Source of the DNA: Acidobacteria bacterium SCN 69-37 | Lineage (GTDB): Bacteria > Acidobacteriota > Vicinamibacteria > Vicinamibacterales > SCN-69-37 | Length of the DNA: 64,000 nucleotides | Reading direction: 5' to 3' | Assembly (NCBI GenBank): GCA_001724025.1 | Contig: MEDJ01000020.1 | Span: 124,001-188,000, forward strand | Shown here: piece after piece, positions 44,949 to 54,703 of the stretch | Position numbering within the stretch: the stretch's first letter is position 1 | How the letters are laid out: each line of letters begins with the position of its first letter | Translations under genes and position numbers: made by a program | Notes under the pieces: generated by a model | Databases searched by the model: none | The model's input: only the letters and a program-made list of their open reading frames with translations | Told to the model about the DNA's origin: nothing

Positions 44949-45539
44949 ATGTCCTCGGTCCTCACCGCCGCCAACCAGCTGACGCTGCTGCGCATCCTGC
45001 TGGTGCCGGTCTTCGTGCTGTTCATGCTGTACGGCCAGGCCGGGTGGGCGCTCGTCACGTTCTCGGTCGCGGGCCTGACAGACGCGCTCGACGGCCTGAT
45101 CGCGCGGCGAACGGGACAGGTCACGACGATCGGCGCCTGGCTCGATCCGATGGCCGACAAGCTACTGGTCGCCACGATGTTCGTGATGCTGACCGTGCCC
45201 GGGCTCGGGCTGCCGCAGCGCCTGCCGCTGTGGCTGACCGTCCTGGTGCTCAGCCGGGACATCGTCATCGTCGCCACGGTGACGGTGGTCAACCTGGCCG
45301 TGGCGCGGCGGACGTTCCGGCCGTCGATTCTCGGCAAGGCCGCCACGCTCGTCTACGTCGTGACCGGGTTGGCCGCGTTGTATGCGAACTATCTCGGGAC
45401 GACGCTCGCGTTCGTGACCTGGTGCGTGTATGTATCGCTGGCGCTGACCCTTGCCTCGAGCCTGCACTACGTCGTGCTGATCCTCCGCGGCTTCGCGCAG
45501 GACGTCGACGACGCCACGCAGGAATCGCGCACGTCGTAG
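44949..45539 (+). CDS. pgsA: CDP-alcohol phosphatidyltransferase (PgsA-like)
   Basis: This 196-residue inner-membrane enzyme most likely makes phosphatidylglycerol phosphate from CDP-diacylglycerol and glycerol-3-phosphate. The catalytic signature is DALDGLIARRTGQVTTIGAWLDPMADK, matching DG-x2-AR-x8-G-x3-D-x3-D at about residues 44-69. About five hydrophobic helices are visible. The start NQLTLLRILLVPVFVLFML is characteristic of the PgsA branch rather than cardiolipin or phosphatidylserine synthases, though substrate is inferred. It ends three bases from the convergent decarboxylase gene. Confidence 0.92.
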   Translation: MSSVLTAANQLTLLRILLVPVFVLFMLYGQAGWALVTFSVAGLTDALDGLIARRTGQVTTIGAWLDPMADKLLVATMFVMLTVPGLGLPQRLPLWLTVLVLSRDIVIVATVTVVNLAVARRTFRPSILGKAATLVYVVTGLAALYANYLGTTLAFVTWCVYVSLALTLASSLHYVVLILRGFAQDVDDATQESRTS

Positions 45540-45542
45540 CGT

Positions 45543-46478
45543 CTACGCCACGCCCATCTTCTGACGGAAATACGCGATCGTCGACGTCAGGCCCTCTTCG
45601 AGCGGCACCGTGGGTTCCCAGCCGAGCAGGGTGCGGGCACGGGTGATGTCGGGCTGACGGACCTTCGGGTCGTCGGTCGGCAGCGCCTTGTAGACGACAC
45701 GGCTCGACGATCCGGTCATCCGGATGATCAGGTGCGCCATGGCCTCGATCGACATCTCGTGCGGATTGCCGATGTTCACCGGCTCGTTCGTCGCCGACGC
45801 GGCCAGCCGCAGGATGCCGTCGACGAGATCGGCCACGTAGCAGAAGCTGCGTGTCTGGCTCCCGTTCCCGAAGATGGTGACGTCCTCGCCCCGCAGCGCC
45901 TGCGAGACGAAGTTCGGAACGGCCCGGCCGTCGTTGACGCGCATGCGCGGCCCATACGTATTGAAGATCCGCACGATCTTCACATCGACGCCGTGGTAGC
46001 GGTGATAGGCCATGGCCATGGCCTCGGCAAACCGCTTGGCTTCGTCGTAGACGCCGCGCGGGCCGACGGGGTTGACGTTGCCCCAGTAGGTCTCGCGCTG
46101 CGGGTGCTCGAGCGGGTCGCCGTAGACCTCGGAGGTCGACGCCAGCACAAACTTCGCCCCCTTGGCTTTCGCCAGGCCCAGCGCCTTGTGCGTGCCGAGC
46201 GCGCCGACCTTCAGCGTCGGGATCGGCCACTCGAGGTAGTCGATCGGACTGGCAGGGCTGGCCCAGTGGAACACGATGTCGACGGGACCGTCGACGTGGA
46301 TGAAGTTCGTCACGTCGTGTTTGACGAAGACGAAGTCCCGCCCGGCCAGGTGCGCGATGTTCGCCAGGTCGCCGGTGAGCAGGTTGTCGATGCCGATGAC
46401 CGAGTGGCCGCGATCGAGCAGGGTTTCAGAGAGGTGCGATCCGATGAAGCCGGCGGCGCCGGTGATGACGATGCGCAT
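45543..46478 (-). CDS. UDP-glucuronate decarboxylase (UDP-xylose synthase), SDR family
   Basis: A 311-residue cytoplasmic NAD-dependent enzyme that would turn UDP-glucuronate into UDP-xylose. The Rossmann motif is [10 protein letters not shown] (residues 7-16). The family's distinctive [16 protein letters not shown] stretch follows (usually HLASPASP), then [12 protein letters not shown], the catalytic [13 protein letters not shown] (YxxxK) and [21 protein letters not shown]. This pattern separates it from 4-epimerases and dTDP-glucose dehydratases. It is the last gene of the minus-strand polysaccharide operon, and its substrate is made by ugd at the start of the opposite operon. AAGGA precedes the ATG. 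Confidence 0.92.
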   Translation of the reverse strand: MRIVITGAAGFIGSHLSETLLDRGHSVIGIDNLLTGDLANIAHLAGRDFVFVKHDVTNFIHVDGPVDIVFHWASPASPIDYLEWPIPTLKVGALGTHKALGLAKAKGAKFVLASTSEVYGDPLEHPQRETYWGNVNPVGPRGVYDEAKRFAEAMAMAYHRYHGVDVKIVRIFNTYGPRMRVNDGRAVPNFVSQALRGEDVTIFGNGSQTRSFCYVADLVDGILRLAASATNEPVNIGNPHEMSIEAMAHLIIRMTGSSSRVVYKALPTDDPKVRQPDITRARTLLGWEPTVPLEEGLTSTIAYFRQKMGVA

Positions 46479-46500
46479 GCGGGGGATTCCTTGTATGGAC

Positions 46501-47943
46501 TCAGGCTTCGTGCAGCCGTTCGCGGTTCCGGAGCACGGTCAGCCACATGATCTTGAAGTCGAGCGACAGCGACCAGTTCTCGATGTAGTAGAGGTCGAAC
46601 TCGATCCGCTTCTCGAGCGAGGTGTTGCCGCGCCAGCCGTTGACCTGGGCCCAGCCGGTGATACCGGCCTTGACCTTGTGGCGCAGCATGTACTGCGGAA
46701 TGCGGTGCTTGAACTGCTCGACGAAGAACGGGCGCTCGGGCCGCGGGCCGACGATCGACATGTCGCCGCGCAGGACGTTCCAGAACTGCGGCAACTCGTC
46801 GAGGTCCCACCGGCGCAGCCAGCGGCCGACCGACGTGGCCCGCGGATCGTTGTCGCGGGCCCAGATCGGGCCACTGGCGTCCTCGGCGTCGACGGGCATC
46901 GATCGGAACTTGTAGACGGTGAAGGCCTTGCCGTCGAGCCCCATCCGCTCCTGCGTGTAGAAGACCGGCCCGGGGGAACTGCGCTTGATCAGCAGGGCGA
47001 CGATCAGCGCCGGCAGCGCGCCGACCACGATCACGGCCGAGGAGAGGGCCACGTCGACGATGCGCTTCAGGGCGCTGTTGAAGCCGCGCAGCGGCACGTC
47101 GTTGATGCTGATGAGCGGCAGGCCGTCGAGGTCCTCGAGGCGCGCCCGCAGGGCGATGAACTGCAGCAGGTCGGGAACGACGTGGACGTCGATGCACTCG
47201 CGGCTGGCGTACTCGACGACGCCGAGCATCTTGATGTGCTCGTCGATGGGCAGGGCGACGTAGATCTCGTCGACCCTCTCCTGCGGGCAGATCTCCGACA
47301 GGTTCGCGATCGTGCCCAGCAGCGGCAGTCCGCGGTAGCCGATCGCATCCGTGGCCGCCGCGCGGTCGTCGACGAAGCCGATGATGCGGAAGCCGAGTTC
47401 GGCGTGTTCCAGGATGCGGTCGGCCACCATCCGGCCGAGATCGCCGACGCCGACGACGAGCACGCGTTTCAACCCGACGCCGGCGCGCCACCGCCGGCGC
47501 AGCAGATCGCGCGCCGCCTCGCGCGACGCGTACGTGAACAGCACCGTGAAGACGAGGAAGAGCACCCAGACCCAGCGTGAGATCTCGAGGTAGCCCTGGA
47601 CTTTCAAGGCCTCGCCGAGATGGTAGGTCTGCACGTACAGGGTGCCGAGCACGCCAAGGAGCGTGCCGAGCAGACTGCCGACCAGCACGCCGAAGAAGTC
47701 GTCGACGCGCGTGCGGCCACGCCGCAGCCGGTAGAGCCCCTGGACCTGGAAGGCAGCCACGACGAGGATGGCGATGAACGGCGCGATCGCCAGGTACCGC
47801 CCGAACGGCGGCGGTGGCTGATCGAGCGGCATGAGGCCGGTGTTGAATCGGACGAGATACGAGACGCCAAAGGCCACGAACGCCGCGACGAAGTCGGCGA
47901 GGACGAACATCACGACGAGCAGGCGATTGTGGCGTCTCAGCAT
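46501..47943 (-). CDS. Polyprenyl-phosphate hexose-1-phosphate transferase (WbaP/EpsE-type)
   Basis: This 480-residue membrane enzyme transfers sugar-1-phosphate from a UDP-sugar to undecaprenyl phosphate, the first step of repeat-unit assembly. Four N-terminal helices span about residues 8-115. A CoA-binding-like Rossmann domain ([20 protein letters not shown]) covers about 150-260. The catalytic region follows a fifth helix: [57 protein letters not shown], and [20 protein letters not shown]. The start overlaps the preceding glycosyltransferase stop by seven bases. It ends 22 bases before the decarboxylase gene. Confidence 0.95.
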   Translation of the reverse strand: MLRRHNRLLVVMFVLADFVAAFVAFGVSYLVRFNTGLMPLDQPPPPFGRYLAIAPFIAILVVAAFQVQGLYRLRRGRTRVDDFFGVLVGSLLGTLLGVLGTLYVQTYHLGEALKVQGYLEISRWVWVLFLVFTVLFTYASREAARDLLRRRWRAGVGLKRVLVVGVGDLGRMVADRILEHAELGFRIIGFVDDRAAATDAIGYRGLPLLGTIANLSEICPQERVDEIYVALPIDEHIKMLGVVEYASRECIDVHVVPDLLQFIALRARLEDLDGLPLISINDVPLRGFNSALKRIVDVALSSAVIVVGALPALIVALLIKRSSPGPVFYTQERMGLDGKAFTVYKFRSMPVDAEDASGPIWARDNDPRATSVGRWLRRWDLDELPQFWNVLRGDMSIVGPRPERPFFVEQFKHRIPQYMLRHKVKAGITGWAQVNGWRGNTSLEKRIEFDLYYIENWSLSLDFKIMWLTVLRNRERLHEA

Positions 47944-49100
47944 GGCGACGGCCCGGTCAGGGCGCGGGTCAGCGTCTCGCGCAGGCCCTGATCGAACCGT
48001 GCGGGAGAAAAGCGGGCGGCGTGTCGCGCCAGTGCGGCCGTGTCCCACGTCGTCTGGCGGACGCGGTCCATGGCGGCGGCAAAGGCGGTCTCGTCCTGAT
48101 CGTCGACGAGCAGGCCCGTCTCGCCCGCGACCACGGTCTCGGTCGCACCACCGCGGGCAAGCGCGACGACGGGACGACCCGACGCCATCGCCTCGACAGG
48201 CGCGATCCCGAAATCCTCTTCGGCCGGCAACACCAGCGCCTGGGCGTGGCGGTAGAGATCGCGCAGCGTCGGGCCGTCGACCCCGCCGAGGAACGCGGTC
48301 TCCGGGCCGGCCAGGTCGCGCAGACGTGCCAGGTCCGGGCCCGTACCCACAATTTTCAGCGGGACCCCGAGCCGCGTGGCGGCGCGAATCGCCACGTCGA
48401 GGCGCTTGTACGGGACCAGGGCGGACACCACGAGAAAATACGGCTGCGGGGAGCTGTGGCCGGGCGTGAAAAACTGCGTATCCACCGGCGGATGGAGCAC
48501 CGACGCTTCCCGATTATAGTACCGACCGATCCGCCCCGCAACGAAGCGCGAGTTGGCCACGAAGTGCGTGACCCGGTGCGCCGTGGCCCGATCCCATCGC
48601 GCGAGCCATGCCAGGACCGGCCGCGCTGCGGCCGATCCGATCCGGCCGAGCCGCTCCGGCCCGAAATACGCCGGGAACTGATCCCAGGCATACCGCATGG
48701 GCGAGTGGCAGTAGCAGACGTGAATCGCACGCCCATCGGGCACCACCGCCTTGGCCGCGCAGTGGCTCGTCGACACCACGAGATCCACGTCCTCGAGGTC
48801 GAAGCCTTCGATGGCCATCGGGAACAGCGGCAGGTAGTGGCGATAGAAGCGGGCCGGCCGCGGCAGGTGCTGGACGAACGACGGGCGGACGCGGCGACGC
48901 TCGATGAGCGGGGACGTGGAACCCGGCACGTGGACCAGCGTGAGCAGGTCGGCCGTCGGGAACAGGCGGCAGAGCGACTCAAGCACCTTCTCGCCGCCGC
49001 GCAGGCCCGTCAGCCAGTCGTGCACCAGCACCACCCGCCGGCCGCCGACATCGAGCGGCGCCACCGCCGACTCGTCTGACGTCCGCACGCGATCACCCAC
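47937..49100 (-). CDS. GT4-like glycosyltransferase 1 of the polysaccharide cluster
   Basis: A 387-residue cytoplasmic retaining glycosyltransferase with GT-B fold. The N-terminal domain starts VVLVHDWLTGLRGGEKVLES, as in several mannosyltransferase-like enzymes. The acceptor loop includes HVCYCHSPMRYAWDQFPAYF. The donor domain has YFLVVSALVPYKRLDVAIRA, LKIVGTGPDL and the EX7E-like ALVLPAEEDFGIAPVEAMAS. The start is assigned to GTG 49100, overlapping the upstream stop by eight bases; the longer frame upstream is antisense-like. Donor and acceptor sugars are unknown. Confidence 0.9.
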   Translation of the reverse strand: MGDRVRTSDESAVAPLDVGGRRVVLVHDWLTGLRGGEKVLESLCRLFPTADLLTLVHVPGSTSPLIERRRVRPSFVQHLPRPARFYRHYLPLFPMAIEGFDLEDVDLVVSTSHCAAKAVVPDGRAIHVCYCHSPMRYAWDQFPAYFGPERLGRIGSAAARPVLAWLARWDRATAHRVTHFVANSRFVAGRIGRYYNREASVLHPPVDTQFFTPGHSSPQPYFLVVSALVPYKRLDVAIRAATRLGVPLKIVGTGPDLARLRDLAGPETAFLGGVDGPTLRDLYRHAQALVLPAEEDFGIAPVEAMASGRPVVALARGGATETVVAGETGLLVDDQDETAFAAAMDRVRQTTWDTAALARHAARFSPARFDQGLRETLTRALTGPSPC

Positions 49101-50214
49101 GTCGCGGACCCGCCAGTTCCTCGTAGACTTCCCGGACGCGCGCGACCGACCGCTGCCACGAGAACGCCTGCACGCGCTGGTGGCCACGGGCGACGAGATC
49201 CGCCCGCAGCCCCGGATCGCCAATCACCCGGGCCATCGCGTGGGCCAGCGCCCCGGCGTCGTGCGGGTCGATGAGGACGGCCGCGTCGCCCACCACTTCG
49301 GGCAGCGACGAGACGTTCGAGGTGATGACGGGCGTACCGGCCGCCATGGCTTCGAGCGGCGGCAGACCGAAGCCCTCGTAGAGCGAGGGGAACACGAACA
49401 CGGTCGCCAGCCGGTAGAGAATCGCGAGCATCTCGTCGGAGACGAACCCGAAGAACCGGACGTGCGGATGGAGCTGGTACCGGTGGACGAGGCGACGCAG
49501 GTTCGGATACTTCGAGACCTCGTCGCCGATCAGCAGCAGCTTGGCGTCGACGACGCCCTGGCGGCGCATCAGGGCATAGGCCTCGATCAGGCGATCGAGA
49601 TTCTTGTGCGGCTTGATGTTGCCGGTATAGAGGATGAAGGGCGCGTCGAGCTGATAGCGCTGGCGCACCCGCGTCATCTCGGCCTCGGTCGGCGGCGTGG
49701 CCAGCCGCTCGTCGAGGGCGTTGTAGATGACCTCGACCTTGTCGGCCGGCACGCGCAGGTAGTTCTGGATGTCCTGCTTCGACGCCTGGGACACCGTCAG
49801 GATGCGGCGCGACCGGCGCGCGCTCGACGCCATCATCGTCCGCGCGTACCGCACGGCGGCCCGGTTCGGCAGGTACTGCGGGAACCGCAGGTGGATGCAG
49901 TCGTGGATGGTCACGACGAACGGCACCCGCGTCAGCGGCGAGACGACGTAGTGCGGGGCGTGGAAGAGGTCGACGCGGGCGCGGGCGAGCACCAGAGGAA
50001 TCGAGAGCTGTTCGCGGACCGAGTAGTTCCCGGCCCGCTCGGGCAGCGGCTCGAAGCGCGGGCCGAGCCCGCGCAGGGCCTCGACGTCGTCGGGCCGGCA
50101 GAGCAGGACGTACGTGTGCCGGTCCTCGAGCTTGGACAGCCAGTGGACGAGGTTCCGGACGTACGTCCCGATACCGTAGTCGTGGAGTTTGCGGGCGTCG
50201 ATCGCGATGCGCAC
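49093..50214 (-). CDS. GT4-like glycosyltransferase 2 of the polysaccharide cluster
   Basis: A 373-residue GT-B glycosyltransferase. It begins MRIAIDARKLHDYGIGTYVR, the glycine-rich opening that GT4 enzymes use to hold the donor. It has FHAPHYVVSPLTRVPFVVTI, PFILYTGNIKPHKNLDRLIE, LLLIGDEVSKYPNLRR and the acidic motif VFVFPSLYEGFGLPPLEAMA. The order matches mannosyltransferase-like enzymes, but sugar specificity cannot be predicted. Its stop overlaps the next gene; the gene before it (GT2) ends 16 bases upstream. Confidence 0.93.
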   Translation of the reverse strand: MRIAIDARKLHDYGIGTYVRNLVHWLSKLEDRHTYVLLCRPDDVEALRGLGPRFEPLPERAGNYSVREQLSIPLVLARARVDLFHAPHYVVSPLTRVPFVVTIHDCIHLRFPQYLPNRAAVRYARTMMASSARRSRRILTVSQASKQDIQNYLRVPADKVEVIYNALDERLATPPTEAEMTRVRQRYQLDAPFILYTGNIKPHKNLDRLIEAYALMRRQGVVDAKLLLIGDEVSKYPNLRRLVHRYQLHPHVRFFGFVSDEMLAILYRLATVFVFPSLYEGFGLPPLEAMAAGTPVITSNVSSLPEVVGDAAVLIDPHDAGALAHAMARVIGDPGLRADLVARGHQRVQAFSWQRSVARVREVYEELAGPRRG

Positions 50215-50230
50215 AGTGGTCCGAACGATC

Positions 50231-51049
50231 TTATCGGACGTTCCGGCCGCGAACCCGCAGCCACCAGCGCAGTACCGGCGCCCAGCGCGGCAGGTGCTTG
50301 TCGTAGAACAGCAGGTGGCTGCGATCGTAGTGGGCCGTGGGCCTGGTGCCCGTCCGACGGACCGACCGGCCGCGCAGGTGGATGATGCGCGCCCGGGGCG
50401 TGAACAGGATCCGGCCGCCCTGGCGGCGTAGGGCCTCGCAGAAATCGACGTCCTCCTCGTAGAGGAAATACCGTTCGTCGAGCAGGCCCGCGTCGAGGGC
50501 CGCCTGGCGACGCACGAGCAGGCAGCCGCCGCTGATCCAGTCGACGGTCCGCTCGCGGCCGACGAGCCTGCCGATCCAGCGACGCGCGATGGCCGCGTCG
50601 CTTCGAGCCAGCCTCACGCGCAGGCTCTGGCAGAGCTCGGCGAGCGGCGACAGCATCGGGCCGAACGACACCTCCGGGTGGCCGTCGCCGTCGACCAGCA
50701 GTGGCCCGGCGGCCACGGCGCCGGTGGCCTCGAGCCGAGCCGCGAGCCCGTCGATCGCCCCGGCCGGGGCGATCGTGTCGCTGTTGAGCAGCAGGACCAG
50801 TGGCGCGGTGGCGGCGCGGATCGCGGCGTTGTTGGCCGCCGCAAATCCGAGGTTCCGTCCCAGCGCGAGGACCTCGACGTGCGGCCACGTCGCCGTCACG
50901 TACGCCACGCTGTCGTCCGTTGAGCCGTTGTCGGCCACGATGATCCGGCCGAGCGCCGCCGGCCGGGCCGCCTCGAGCGAGGCGAGGCAGCCGGCGAGAT
51001 CTTCCCGGTTGTTGTAGTTGACGATCAGGATGTCGATGGTCGGCGTCAT
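50231..51049 (-). CDS. GT2-family glycosyltransferase (rhamnosyltransferase-like)
   Basis: A 272-residue inverting glycosyltransferase of GT-A fold. The start PTIDILIVNYNNREDLAGCL and ADNGSTDDSV bind the nucleotide sugar. ALGRNLGFAAANNAAIRAAT and LLLNSDTIAPAGAID provide the DxD-equivalent, and CLLVRRQAALDAGLLDERYFLYEEDVDFCEALRRQG is typical of the RfbF/WbbL rhamnosyltransferase group. The last 30 residues are basic and aromatic (WAPVLRWWLRVRGRNVR). Its ATG overlaps the preceding stop by four bases, so it is firmly part of the operon. Confidence 0.93.
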   Translation of the reverse strand: MTPTIDILIVNYNNREDLAGCLASLEAARPAALGRIIVADNGSTDDSVAYVTATWPHVEVLALGRNLGFAAANNAAIRAATAPLVLLLNSDTIAPAGAIDGLAARLEATGAVAAGPLLVDGDGHPEVSFGPMLSPLAELCQSLRVRLARSDAAIARRWIGRLVGRERTVDWISGGCLLVRRQAALDAGLLDERYFLYEEDVDFCEALRRQGGRILFTPRARIIHLRGRSVRRTGTRPTAHYDRSHLLFYDKHLPRWAPVLRWWLRVRGRNVR

Positions 51050-52152
51050 CGTCGGGCCCCGGCGGCACGTTCGAGCGCCGTTCTGACGGCCGCGGCCGTG
51101 CGCGTCCACGAGAACTGCGCGAGTCGTGCATGGCCCGCCTCGACGAGAGTGCGGTGCGCGGTCGCGTCCTCGAGCAGCGTGCGCAGGGCGTGCGCGATGG
51201 CCCCGCGGTCGCGCGGCACGAACCACGCGGCCTCGGCGTAGACTTCGCGCGCCACCGGGGTGTCGAGGAGCACGGGCGGGACGCCGTGCGCCATGGCCTC
51301 GAACGGCGTCAGCGCGAAGCCCTCGTACGACGAGAGGAAGGCAAAGACGCGTGCGGTGGCATACAGCGTGTCGAGTTCGGCGTCGGTGACGTAGTCGCGC
51401 CAGTCCACGCGATCGCGCACGCCCAGGTCGGCCGCCACCTGGCGCGGATCGACGTGCGGGTGCGTGCGGTTCTCGCCGACGAGAATCAGGCGTGCGGCCG
51501 GGACGTGGGCCGCGGCGTCGGCGAAGCCCGCGATGAGGTCGGGAATCGACCGCCGATTGAACAGGGATCCGACATACAGCACCGTCGCGCTGGCGGCCCC
51601 CGCGCCATCGGTCTCGCGTGCGGGCGGGGCACCGGCGGGCACCACCTGCACGCGGGCCGGCGGCAGCCCGAGATGCGCGAGGATCTCCTGCGCCGAGAAC
51701 GCCGATAGCGTCAGGATCGCGTGCGCCCGTCGCGCCGAAAGCCGCGTCAGCCAGCGGCGACGCAGGCCCTCGCGCCAGCCGAACCACTCGGGGTGCGCGA
51801 AGTACGACACGTCGTGCAGCGCGATGACCGAGGGGCAGCCGAGCAGGATGGGTGCCGTGTACGCCCCGGCAAAAAACACGTCGAGCGCCTGTCGCCTGGT
51901 CGCGCGCGGCAGCGTCCACTGTTCCCAGACCGTGCCCCGGCCGCCGCCGGTCACGACCCACGCGGCGCGTGGGCCGAGGCGTGCGGTCAGAGTCGGGGGC
52001 GGATCGGTCGGCGTGAAGATCGTGAGACGGTGGGGAAAAGCCGGATCGGCGGTCCACGCGGCGAGGACTTCGCTGATGTAGCGACCCACACCTGTCGCCC
52101 GACCGGTCAGTTCGCGACCGTCGACGCCGATCCGCAGCGCGCGATCAACCAC
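51046..52152 (-). CDS. GT4-like glycosyltransferase 3 of the polysaccharide cluster
   Basis: A 368-residue GT-B enzyme. From the GTG at 52152 it reads VDRALRIGVDGRELTGRATG, which fits the GT4 opening and overlaps the upstream stop by eight bases; the frame continues 32 codons further, but only inside the previous gene. Conserved parts are VIALHDVSYFAHPEWFGWRE, ATVLYVGSLFNRRSIPDLIA, RLILVGENRTHPHVDP and AFLSSYEGFALTPFEAMAHG. Its architecture is like its neighbours, and these adjacent genes may have arisen by duplication. Confidence 0.92.
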   Translation of the reverse strand: MVDRALRIGVDGRELTGRATGVGRYISEVLAAWTADPAFPHRLTIFTPTDPPPTLTARLGPRAAWVVTGGGRGTVWEQWTLPRATRRQALDVFFAGAYTAPILLGCPSVIALHDVSYFAHPEWFGWREGLRRRWLTRLSARRAHAILTLSAFSAQEILAHLGLPPARVQVVPAGAPPARETDGAGAASATVLYVGSLFNRRSIPDLIAGFADAAAHVPAARLILVGENRTHPHVDPRQVAADLGVRDRVDWRDYVTDAELDTLYATARVFAFLSSYEGFALTPFEAMAHGVPPVLLDTPVAREVYAEAAWFVPRDRGAIAHALRTLLEDATAHRTLVEAGHARLAQFSWTRTAAAVRTALERAAGARR

Positions 52153-53260
52153 GGGCCGCCCGGTGCGCCTGCGCCAAGTGCCACGCGTCGCGCAGGCGCG
52201 CGGCCGTCTGGCGCCACGTGAACCCGGCCGCCTGCCGCAGGCCGGCATCGCGCATGGCCTGCTGTCGCGCCGGCGACGCCAGGATGCTGGTCAGCAACTG
52301 GGCCAGCCCGGCGTCGTCGTCGGGTTCGAACAGGGCGCCGGCCGGACCGACGGTGGTGGGCAGGGCCCCGCGATTGGCGGCCACCACCGGGACGCCCGCG
52401 GTCATGGCTTCCACGGCCGGCATCCCGAAGCCCTCGGCGTGTGACGGCAGGACGAAGACGAGCGCGCGATCGAACAGGGCGCGCTTGCCGGCCTCGGACA
52501 CGTAGCCGGGCAGTTCCACGTGACCGGCCAGCGGCGGCCGGCGTGCCCGCGCACAGATCCCGTCTGCCGCGGGACCCGCGCCGCCGGCCAGAACCAGCGG
52601 CGGGATGGTGGGGTCGGCGGCGAGCATCCGGCTGTACGCATCGAGCAGCACGTCGAGATTCTTGCGCGGTTCGAGCGTCCCCAGGAAGAGCAGGCACCCG
52701 TCCCGCACCGGCGGGCCCTCGCGCGGCACCCAGGCGGGCGCTCCGAGCGGACACACGGTGATGTGCGACGACGGCACGCCGAGGCGGTGTTCGACCTCGC
52801 GGGCGGTCTCGGTCGAAACGACGACCACCTGATCGGCACGGCGCGCGTGCGTGGCGGCCAGGCGCGGGTAGTCGCGGCGAATCTCCGCCGTCGTCCGTTC
52901 GGGGTGATCGAGGAAGTCGAGGTCGTGCACGGTGACCAGGCGCGCGGCGTGGCGCGAGGGCAGGAGCAGCGGATGCGCCGCCTGCACCACATCGAACCGA
53001 TCACCGGTCAGGCGTTCGACCGTCGGCCACTCGAGCCGGTGCCAGGCCAGGTTCAGCAGCCGCACGGAGATGCGTCTGTCGATGGTGCGGAGCGGCGGCA
53101 CGACGTCCGGCGCCAGGCGATCCCGCCACGACGCGCTGAAGAGGACGACGGTCTCGTCGGGTGGGGCCGTGTCGACGAGGGCCCGGGCCGTCTCGTGGAT
53201 GTAGGCCCCGACGCCCGTCGGCTGGCGCAAGGCGGGACGGTAGTCGAGCAGAATCCGCAC
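52145..53260 (-). CDS. GT4-like glycosyltransferase 4, first gene of the polysaccharide operon
   Basis: A 371-residue GT-B enzyme starting with GTG (MRILLDYRPALRQPTGVGAY). It has FDVVQAAHPLLLPSRHAARL, LVTVHDLDFLDHPERTTAEI, LLFLGTLEPRKNLDVLLDAY, PPLVLAGGAGPAADG and VFVLPSHAEGFGMPAVEAMT, the normal GT4 set. It is the first of at least seven co-directional genes running to 45543. The 141-base gap to ugd is a divergent promoter region; a TAGCAT sequence 15 bases before the GTG may be its -10 element. Confidence 0.92.
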   Translation of the reverse strand: MRILLDYRPALRQPTGVGAYIHETARALVDTAPPDETVVLFSASWRDRLAPDVVPPLRTIDRRISVRLLNLAWHRLEWPTVERLTGDRFDVVQAAHPLLLPSRHAARLVTVHDLDFLDHPERTTAEIRRDYPRLAATHARRADQVVVVSTETAREVEHRLGVPSSHITVCPLGAPAWVPREGPPVRDGCLLFLGTLEPRKNLDVLLDAYSRMLAADPTIPPLVLAGGAGPAADGICARARRPPLAGHVELPGYVSEAGKRALFDRALVFVLPSHAEGFGMPAVEAMTAGVPVVAANRGALPTTVGPAGALFEPDDDAGLAQLLTSILASPARQQAMRDAGLRQAAGFTWRQTAARLRDAWHLAQAHRAARG

Positions 53261-53337
53261 GGCAGAATGTCGCGGATGCTATCACGCGACGTTCCGCGCC
53301 ACGCTGTGAACCCCGCAACTCCTTGCACGTCAGTCGA

Positions 53338-53366
53338 TTGACTGGGGATCGGGTGCGTGCTAGTTT
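53338..53366 (+). promoter_or_regulatory. Promoter of ugd operon
   Basis: TTGACT (53338-53343) and TAGTTT (53361-53366) are separated by exactly 17 bases, close to the housekeeping sigma consensus. Transcription would start about 30 bases before the ugd ATG. Confidence 0.65.
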
Positions 53367-53401
53367 GGGGAGTTTTCGAGAGGGCGGAGGCCAGCGGCGT
53401 C

Positions 53402-54703
53402 ATGAAGATTGCAGTCATCGGTACGGGGTATGTCGGTCTCGTGGCCGGCACCTGTTTTGCGGAAGCCGGCAATCAGGTGATCTGCGTCGACAAGGACGCC
53501 CGGAAGATTCGTCTCCTCAACCAGGGGCGGATTCCGATCTTCGAGCCGGGCCTGGAGGAGATTGTCAGGCGCAACCGGCAGGAAAAGCGCCTGACGTTCA
53601 CGCGGGCATTGCCGGATGCCGTCCGGAAGTCCGATGTCGTCTTCATCGCCGTCGGCACGCCGACGGGTGAAGACGGGGCCGCCGATCTCCAGTACGTCCT
53701 CGACGCCGCCGGTGAGATTGGCCGGGCGCTCGACGGCTACAAGGTCATTGTCGACAAGAGCACGGTTCCCGTGGGGACGGCGGAACTGGTGCGGCAAGTG
53801 ATCGCGCAGCACACGGCGCACCCCTTTGCGGTGGTCAGCAACCCGGAATTCCTGAAGGAGGGTGCGGCGATCGAGGACTTCCTCAAGCCGGACCGTGTGG
53901 TCGTCGGGACCGATGATCCGCGGGCCGCTGACCTGATGCGCGAGCTCTACCGGCCGTTTACGCGCACGGGGGCGCCCATCCTGGTGATGGATCCGGTCAG
54001 CGCGGAACTGAGCAAGTACGCGGCCAACGCCATGCTCGCGACGCGCATCTCGTTCATGAATGAGATTGCGAATGTCTGCGAGGCGTTCGGCGCCGATGTC
54101 GATCGGGTGCGACAGGCGATTGCCGCCGACAGGCGCATCGGATCGGCCTTCCTGTTTGCCGGCTGCGGCTACGGGGGATCGTGCTTTCCCAAGGACGTCA
54201 AGGCGATCATCCGGTTCTCGGGCGAGCGCCGCTACCGCTTCCGCATCCTCGAGGCCGTCGAGCAGGTCAACGACAGGCAGAAGCTCAAGCTGCTGGCGCG
54301 TCTGGATCGACTCGTCGGCAAGAACCTCACGGGCAAGACCATCGCGGTCTGGGGACTGGCGTTCAAGCCGCGGACCGACGACATGCGCGAGGCGCCGTCG
54401 GTGCCCACCATCGAAGGCCTGCTCGCCAGGGGCGCGAAGGTCCGGGCCTTCGATCCGGAGGCGCGCGAGTCGGCGAAGGCGATCTTTGGCCGCAAGATTA
54501 CGTACGCACGTAACGCCTACGACGCGCTGAAGGGTGCCGACGCGCTGCTCGTGGTCACCGAGTGGAACGAGTTCCGCGAGCCGGACTTCGCGCGCATGCG
54601 GCGGGCGATGCGCACGCCCATCGTCATCGATGGCCGCAATATCTTCGAGCCGAAGCAGTTGCGCGAACTCGGGTTCACCTACGCGTCGATGGGGCGTCCG
54701 TGA
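53402..54703 (+). CDS. ugd: UDP-glucose 6-dehydrogenase
   Basis: This 433-residue cytoplasmic enzyme oxidises UDP-glucose to UDP-glucuronate with NAD. The start MKIAVIGTGYVGLVAGTCFA contains the NAD-binding GxGxxG. FIAVGTPTGEDGAADLQYVL, STVPVGTAELV, NPEFLKEGAAIEDFLKPDR and the catalytic-cysteine segment AGCGYGGSCFPKDVKAII (about 257-274) are in order. The C-terminal domain holds VWGLAFKPRTDDMREAPSV. A good promoter lies upstream at 53338-53366. Its stop overlaps galE (GTGA). The product feeds the UDP-glucuronate decarboxylase at 45543-46478. Confidence 0.97.
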   Translation: MKIAVIGTGYVGLVAGTCFAEAGNQVICVDKDARKIRLLNQGRIPIFEPGLEEIVRRNRQEKRLTFTRALPDAVRKSDVVFIAVGTPTGEDGAADLQYVLDAAGEIGRALDGYKVIVDKSTVPVGTAELVRQVIAQHTAHPFAVVSNPEFLKEGAAIEDFLKPDRVVVGTDDPRAADLMRELYRPFTRTGAPILVMDPVSAELSKYAANAMLATRISFMNEIANVCEAFGADVDRVRQAIAADRRIGSAFLFAGCGYGGSCFPKDVKAIIRFSGERRYRFRILEAVEQVNDRQKLKLLARLDRLVGKNLTGKTIAVWGLAFKPRTDDMREAPSVPTIEGLLARGAKVRAFDPEARESAKAIFGRKITYARNAYDALKGADALLVVTEWNEFREPDFARMRRAMRTPIVIDGRNIFEPKQLRELGFTYASMGRP